DNA of 8,542 bases from Clostridia bacterium (GTDB lineage: Bacteria > Bacillota > Clostridia > Christensenellales > Aristaeellaceae): positions 1 to 8,542 of the forward strand of contig JAFPYA010000189.1 in the NCBI GenBank assembly GCA_017412445.1. The letters run 5' to 3'. Positions 5,511 to 8,542 of the stretch are shown piece by piece; the stretch's first letter is position 1; the number at the start of each line of letters is the position of its first letter. The translations under genes and the position numbers were made by a program. The notes beneath the pieces were generated by a model that worked only from the letters and a program-made list of their open reading frames with translations, did not search any database and was not told the DNA's origin.

Positions 5511-6749
5511 GTGAAGAGATATTGTCTGGTGGGTACTGGCTGGAGAGGCATGTTTTCTTACGCCACGCCCATTGTGAGGGAATACGCGGACGTGGCCACG
5601 CTGCTGGCCGTGTGCGACATAAATCCCAAACGGGCGGCCTATTTGAACGAGTACCTGCATACCAACATCCCCGTGTATACGGATTTTGACCAAATGCTTT
5701 CAGACCACAGGCCGGACACGGTCATAGTTACCACGAAGGACTGTGCGCACGAGCAGTACATAGTCAAGGCGCTCGAAGCCGGCTGCGACGTGATAACCGA
5801 AAAGCCCATGACCATTGACGACGAAATGTGCGCCAATATAATCGAGACCGAGCGACGCACGGGGCGCAAGGTGACCGTCACGTTCAACTGCCGCTTCATG
5901 CCGTTTTATGTAAAGCTCAAGGAGGTCGTGGCCTCCAGCGCGGTGGGGGACGTGCTGAGCGTTCACTACGAGTGGCTGCTCGATACCTCCCACGGCGCGG
6001 ATTATTTCCGCCGCTGGCATTCCATAAGGGCAAACTCGGGCAGCCTGCTGATACACAAGGCCACCCACCATTTCGACCTCGTCAACTGGATCATAGACGA
6101 CGAGCCGGTCAAGGTCAACGCGTTCGGCACGCGCCGCTTTTACGGCGACAACCGCCGTCCCCACGGCGAAAGGTGCCTGACCTGCCCCTACAAAAAGACC
6201 TGTGAGTTCTATTTCGACATCGATAAGGAAGAGCAGGGCATGCTCGTCCCCGTGTACAAAAACGTGGAGGACGTGGACGGCTACATCAGGGACAGGTGCC
6301 TGTTCTCGGACGTGATAGACATAGAGGACTCAGTATCGCTGAACGTCAAATACAAAAAGGGCGCGGTCATGAGCTATTCGCTCACCGCTCATTCGCCCTA
6401 CGAGTGCATGAAGCTGGTGATAAACGGAACGAAGGGCCGCCTCGAGGGTGACACGGCCTTTGGCAAGGAGACGCTCAAGCTCTACGACCGCGAGGGCCAG
6501 TGCATCAACTACGACCGCACGCACGTGCGTCAGCTGCCCGGCGGCCACGGCGGCAGCGACCCCGCGCTCAGGGACAACCTGTTCAGGGGCTACACCGACG
6601 ATCCGCTGCACCAGATGGCCGACACGCGCGCGGGCGCGATGTCCATAGGCATAGGCATAGCCGCCAACAAGTCCATGAAGGAGGACAGGGCGGTGTACTT
6701 AAGCGAGTTTCTGGGCAAATATTATCCCGAGATAATACCGCAAAAATAA
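5511..6749 (+). CDS. Gfo/Idh/MocA-family NAD(P)-dependent oxidoreductase
   Basis: A 412-aa cytoplasmic enzyme. The Rossmann dinucleotide motif is GTGWRG (8-13), with the acidic residue at the end of strand 2 in CDIN (35-38) suggesting NAD. EKP (97-99) is the hallmark Lys motif, and HKATHHFD (182-189) supplies the catalytic His/Asp region. The C-terminal substrate domain contains RCLTCPYKKTC (C222, C225, C231) plus C263, a possible metal or structural site seen in a subset of this family, and HGGSD (346-350). Members oxidise, reduce or epimerise sugars, and a few are NAD-dependent glycosidases with the same fold, so the reaction cannot be named. The start is GTG, chosen on ribosome-binding-site spacing. 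It sits 15 nt after the hydrolase and 18 nt before the NagB-like gene, so it is firmly in the operon and probably acts on the imported sugar. Confidence 0.92.
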   Translation: MKRYCLVGTGWRGMFSYATPIVREYADVATLLAVCDINPKRAAYLNEYLHTNIPVYTDFDQMLSDHRPDTVIVTTKDCAHEQYIVKALEAGCDVITEKPMTIDDEMCANIIETERRTGRKVTVTFNCRFMPFYVKLKEVVASSAVGDVLSVHYEWLLDTSHGADYFRRWHSIRANSGSLLIHKATHHFDLVNWIIDDEPVKVNAFGTRRFYGDNRRPHGERCLTCPYKKTCEFYFDIDKEEQGMLVPVYKNVEDVDGYIRDRCLFSDVIDIEDSVSLNVKYKKGAVMSYSLTAHSPYECMKLVINGTKGRLEGDTAFGKETLKLYDREGQCINYDRTHVRQLPGGHGGSDPALRDNLFRGYTDDPLHQMADTRAGAMSIGIGIAANKSMKEDRAVYLSEFLGKYYPEIIPQK

Positions 6750-6767
6750 CGCGAAGGAGACGATATC

Positions 6768-7532
6768 ATGCGTATAGTAATTTCCAAAAACGCTGACGAG
6801 CTGGGCGCGAGAGCCGCCGAGGCCTCAGAGAAGATCATTCGCGAGGCAATAGATAAGAAGGGCTGCGCCCGCATAATCCTTTCGACCGGCGCGTCCCAGT
6901 TTGAAACGCTGGAGCATCTGGTAAAGAAGGACATAGACTGGAGTAAGGTCGAGATGTTCCATCTGGACGAATACATCGGCCTGCCCGAAACCCATCCCGC
7001 CTCGTTCAGAAAGTACCTGAAGGAGCGCTTTGTGGCCAAGACCAACGTGGGCAAGGCGCACTTCGTGGACGGCACACAGGAGAACATCGCAGAGCTCACG
7101 CGTGAACTTCGCAAGGCGCCCATAGACCTGGGGCTCATAGGCATAGGCCGCAACGCCCACATCGCCTTTAACGATCCGCCCGCCGATTTTGACACGAAGG
7201 TGGCCTACCTCGTGGTGAACCTCGACGCTACCTGCCGCGCCCAACAAGTGGGCGAGGGCTGGTTTGCCACCGTGGACGACGTGCCCAAGCAGGCGGTCAG
7301 CATGAGCGTGTACCAGATAATGCAGTGCGAGAACATAATCTCAGCCGTGCCGCACGCCGAAAAAGCGTGGGCGGTGCAGGCCACGCTCGAAAACGAGCTC
7401 ACCAACAAGGTGCCGGGCACAATGCTCAAAACCCACAAGTCCTTCCAGCTGTTTGTGGATGCCGCGTCCTACAAGGATGTCGCCGCCATAAAGACGCTCA
7501 CGGACGATACCTCCATCGTGGATGAGAGATAA
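6768..7532 (+). CDS. nagB: NagB-family glucosamine-6-phosphate deaminase/isomerase-like protein
   Basis: A 254-aa cytoplasmic sugar-phosphate enzyme, close to the usual NagB length. The phosphate loop reads STGAS (39-43), matching the TGSTP region of NagB. FHLDEYIGLPETHP (64-77) carries the proton-abstracting Asp (D67, equivalent to E. coli D72), and GIGRNAHIAFNDP (125-137) is the ring-opening segment. In E. coli the latter contains D141, H143 and E148; here these are N129, H131 and D136. Asn at the first position also occurs in other NagB enzymes, while Asp for Glu148 marks a divergent clade. K199 in HAEKA matches the conserved C-terminal Lys. GGAG (6756-6759) is 8 nt before the ATG. The neighbours lack the usual NagA deacetylase and a kinase, so the substrate may be an amino-sugar phosphate other than GlcN6P. 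Family assignment is firm; the exact reaction is less sure. Confidence 0.88.
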   Translation: MRIVISKNADELGARAAEASEKIIREAIDKKGCARIILSTGASQFETLEHLVKKDIDWSKVEMFHLDEYIGLPETHPASFRKYLKERFVAKTNVGKAHFVDGTQENIAELTRELRKAPIDLGLIGIGRNAHIAFNDPPADFDTKVAYLVVNLDATCRAQQVGEGWFATVDDVPKQAVSMSVYQIMQCENIISAVPHAEKAWAVQATLENELTNKVPGTMLKTHKSFQLFVDAASYKDVAAIKTLTDDTSIVDER

Positions 7533-7549
7533 GCGGCGCAAAAAAGTGA

Positions 7550-7618
7550 AAACGGGGGTCGGAACGCCGAACGCACGGGCCATGCGAGCATACGTGTGCT
7601 CTGCGCCGACCTCCGTTT
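7550..7618 (+). terminator. Long intergenic stem-loop, possible weak terminator or processing element
   Basis: AAACGGGGGTCGG (7550-7562) pairs with CCGACCTCCGTTT (7606-7618) over 13 bp with one G-U pair. After a 2-nt bulge, CGC (7565-7567) adds three pairs with GCG (7603-7605). Inside are two small hairpins, CGCA/TGCG (7572-7575, 7583-7586) and GAGCA/TGCTC (7586-7590, 7597-7601), which share base 7586. Only three Us end the right arm before GATTAAAA, so plus-strand termination would be weak. On the minus strand the same stem is followed by TTTTCACTTTTTT, a better U-tract, so it could block antisense transcription. It may separate the larA-like gene from the upstream operon. Confidence 0.5.
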
Positions 7619-7646
7619 GATTAAAACGCCGGATTATTTAACGAAT

Positions 7647-7662
7647 CGCGCTTTAAAGCGCG
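7647..7662. repeat. Perfect 16-bp palindrome CGCGCTTTAAAGCGCG before the larA-like gene
   Basis: All 16 bases form an uninterrupted palindrome centred on TTTAAA. It ends 7 nt before GGAG (7670-7673), the ribosome binding site of the larA-like gene. It could be an operator for a dimeric repressor or, in RNA, a hairpin near the ribosome binding site. It does not match the CcpA cre consensus, whose half-sites are in the opposite order. I see no convincing promoter directly upstream (TATTTA at 7635-7640 is a poor -10), so its role is open. Confidence 0.5.
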
Positions 7663-7679
7663 CTGAACCGGAGAAGCAT

Positions 7680-8542
7680 ATGCTTATAGACATTCCGTCC
7701 GGCAGGGGCAGACAAACGCTTGAAATCGACGAAGGGCGCCTTCGCGCCTGCCTCGTGCCTGCGCACGCCCCCGCCGAAAAAGACGAAGCCGCCATAATCG
7801 GGGACGCCCTCATGCATCCCGTGGCCTCGCCGCGCTTAAAGGACATTGCGGCGGGCAAGCGCAAAATCACGCTCATCACCAGCGACCACACGCGCCCTCT
7901 GCCCAGCGCCCTCACACTGCCGCCATACATCGCCGAGATACGCAAGGGCAGCCCGAGCGCGGAAATCACCGTGCTCGTGGCAACGGGGCTTCACAGAAAA
8001 CCCACGCCCGATGAAATGAAGGCCAAATTCGGCGATTTGCTCAGCAGTGGCCTTCGCTTTGTGATTCACGACGCGGACGACGAAGCCAACCTCGCTTATC
8101 TCGGCCTCCTGCCCTCGGGCGGCGAGCTTTGGCTCAACCGCCTTGTGACGGAGGCTGACCTCGTAATAAGCGAGGGCTTTGTGGAGCCGCACTTCTTCGC
8201 GGGCTTTTCGGGCGGGCGCAAAAGCGTGCTGCCGGGCGTCGCGGGGAGAAAGACCGTGCTCTACAACCACAACGCGGGCTTCATCGCCTCCGACATGGCG
8301 CGGCAGGGCGTGCTCAGGGGCAACCCCATACACATTGACATGGAGTACGCCGCCGGGAAGGCGGGGCTCAGATTTATACTGAACGTGCTGCTCGATATAG
8401 ACAAGCGCGTCATCGCCGCCTACGCGGGCGACCCAGTAAAGGCGCACGCGAAGGCCGCTGAAAAATGCCTTGAGGCCACCCGCGTGCCCGCCGTGCCTGC
8501 AGACATAGTCGTCACCTCAAACGGCGGCTATCCGCTGGATCA
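7680..8542 (+). CDS. larA: LarA-family nickel-pincer 2-hydroxy-acid racemase/epimerase (partial, cut by the window end)
   Basis: The ATG at 7680 follows GGAG (7670-7673) by 6 nt. The frame is open for 287 codons to the window end, about two thirds of the usual 420-430 aa. The N-terminal DUF2088-type domain has SDHTRP (68-73) and ATGLH (101-105). The cofactor region reads EPHFFAGFSGGRKSVLPG (169-186), then YNHN (195-198). H105, H171, K181 and H197 align with H108, H174, K184 and H200 of Lactobacillus plantarum LarA at a constant offset of three: the two catalytic histidines, the lysine that carries the Ni-pincer nucleotide, and the nickel-ligating histidine. All key residues visible are intact. 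Relatives racemise lactate or malate, and some epimerise sugar acids such as gluconate. The specificity residues near 295 lie beyond the window. Activity requires LarB, LarC and LarE, none of them seen here. It sits 147 nt after the NagB-like gene, same strand, possibly separately regulated. Confidence 0.92.
   Translation, partial: MLIDIPSGRGRQTLEIDEGRLRACLVPAHAPAEKDEAAIIGDALMHPVASPRLKDIAAGKRKITLITSDHTRPLPSALTLPPYIAEIRKGSPSAEITVLVATGLHRKPTPDEMKAKFGDLLSSGLRFVIHDADDEANLAYLGLLPSGGELWLNRLVTEADLVISEGFVEPHFFAGFSGGRKSVLPGVAGRKTVLYNHNAGFIASDMARQGVLRGNPIHIDMEYAAGKAGLRFILNVLLDIDKRVIAAYAGDPVKAHAKAAEKCLEATRVPAVPADIVVTSNGGYPLD

Noticed and set aside
6639..6662. Tandem CATAGG-type microrepeat
   Set aside because: It encodes the Ser-Ile-Gly-Ile-Gly-Ile stretch of the oxidoreductase with the locally preferred ATA and GGC codons; no sign of a functional repeat.
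6500..6796. A 98-codon frame overlapping the end of the oxidoreductase and the start of the NagB-like gene
   Set aside because: Arg/His-rich out-of-frame translation of GC-rich coding sequence with no ribosome binding site; both overlapped genes are intact.
7836..8447. A 203-codon antisense frame within the larA-like gene
   Set aside because: It overlaps intact LarA catalytic motifs on the plus strand and has no supporting signals; it is a shadow of GC-rich coding sequence.

Overview
The window looks like an accessory carbohydrate-uptake and catabolism locus from an uncultured, moderately GC-rich clostridial (Bacillota) bacterium. The basis is the strong AGGAGG-type ribosome binding sites, the TTG and GTG starts, sigma-A-like promoters, an LplB/YtcP-type ABC importer with no ATPase gene beside it, and GC-rich codon use mixed with heavy ATA for Ile. 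The lineage is an inference; no rRNA or other taxonomic marker is present.

Layout. Positions 1-82 appear to be the first 27 codons of a divergent minus-strand gene of unknown function, with its own promoter and ribosome binding site. Positions 83-377 are a divergent control region: a minus-strand promoter (127-155), inverted and direct repeats (195-239, 276-301) and a strong plus-strand promoter with an extended -10 (319-347). All remaining genes lie on the plus strand: permease 1 (378-1346), permease 2 (1363-2301), an exported solute-binding protein (2372-3883), a cytoplasmic beta-lactamase-fold serine hydrolase (4026-5495), a Gfo/Idh/MocA-type NAD(P)-dependent oxidoreductase (5511-6749), a NagB-family sugar-phosphate isomerase/deaminase (6768-7532), and a LarA-family nickel-pincer racemase/epimerase cut by the window end (7680-8542). 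The larA-like gene runs open to the last base, so a scan that requires a stop codon would miss it.

How the parts may work together. The importer would bring in an oligosaccharide or modified sugar, powered by a shared MsmX-type ATPase encoded elsewhere. The hydrolase could remove an acyl or peptide substituent, the oxidoreductase could oxidise or epimerise the sugar, and the NagB-like enzyme could channel an amino-sugar phosphate or related aldose phosphate into glycolysis. The LarA-like enzyme could racemise or epimerise a 2-hydroxy acid, either lactate or a sugar acid. The combination is unusual. It fits a pathway for a hydroxy-acid-containing or oxidised amino sugar (muramic-acid-type compounds are one candidate), but the true substrate cannot be read from the sequence.

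Three intergenic structured elements stand out. One is a simple hairpin before the binding-protein gene (2310-2337). The other two (3913-3979 and 7550-7618) each fold on paper as an outer stem enclosing two hairpins, without a downstream U-tract. A perfect 16-bp palindrome (7647-7662) sits just before the larA-like gene. The binding-protein gene also differs sharply from its neighbours in codon choice: ATC rather than ATA for Ile.
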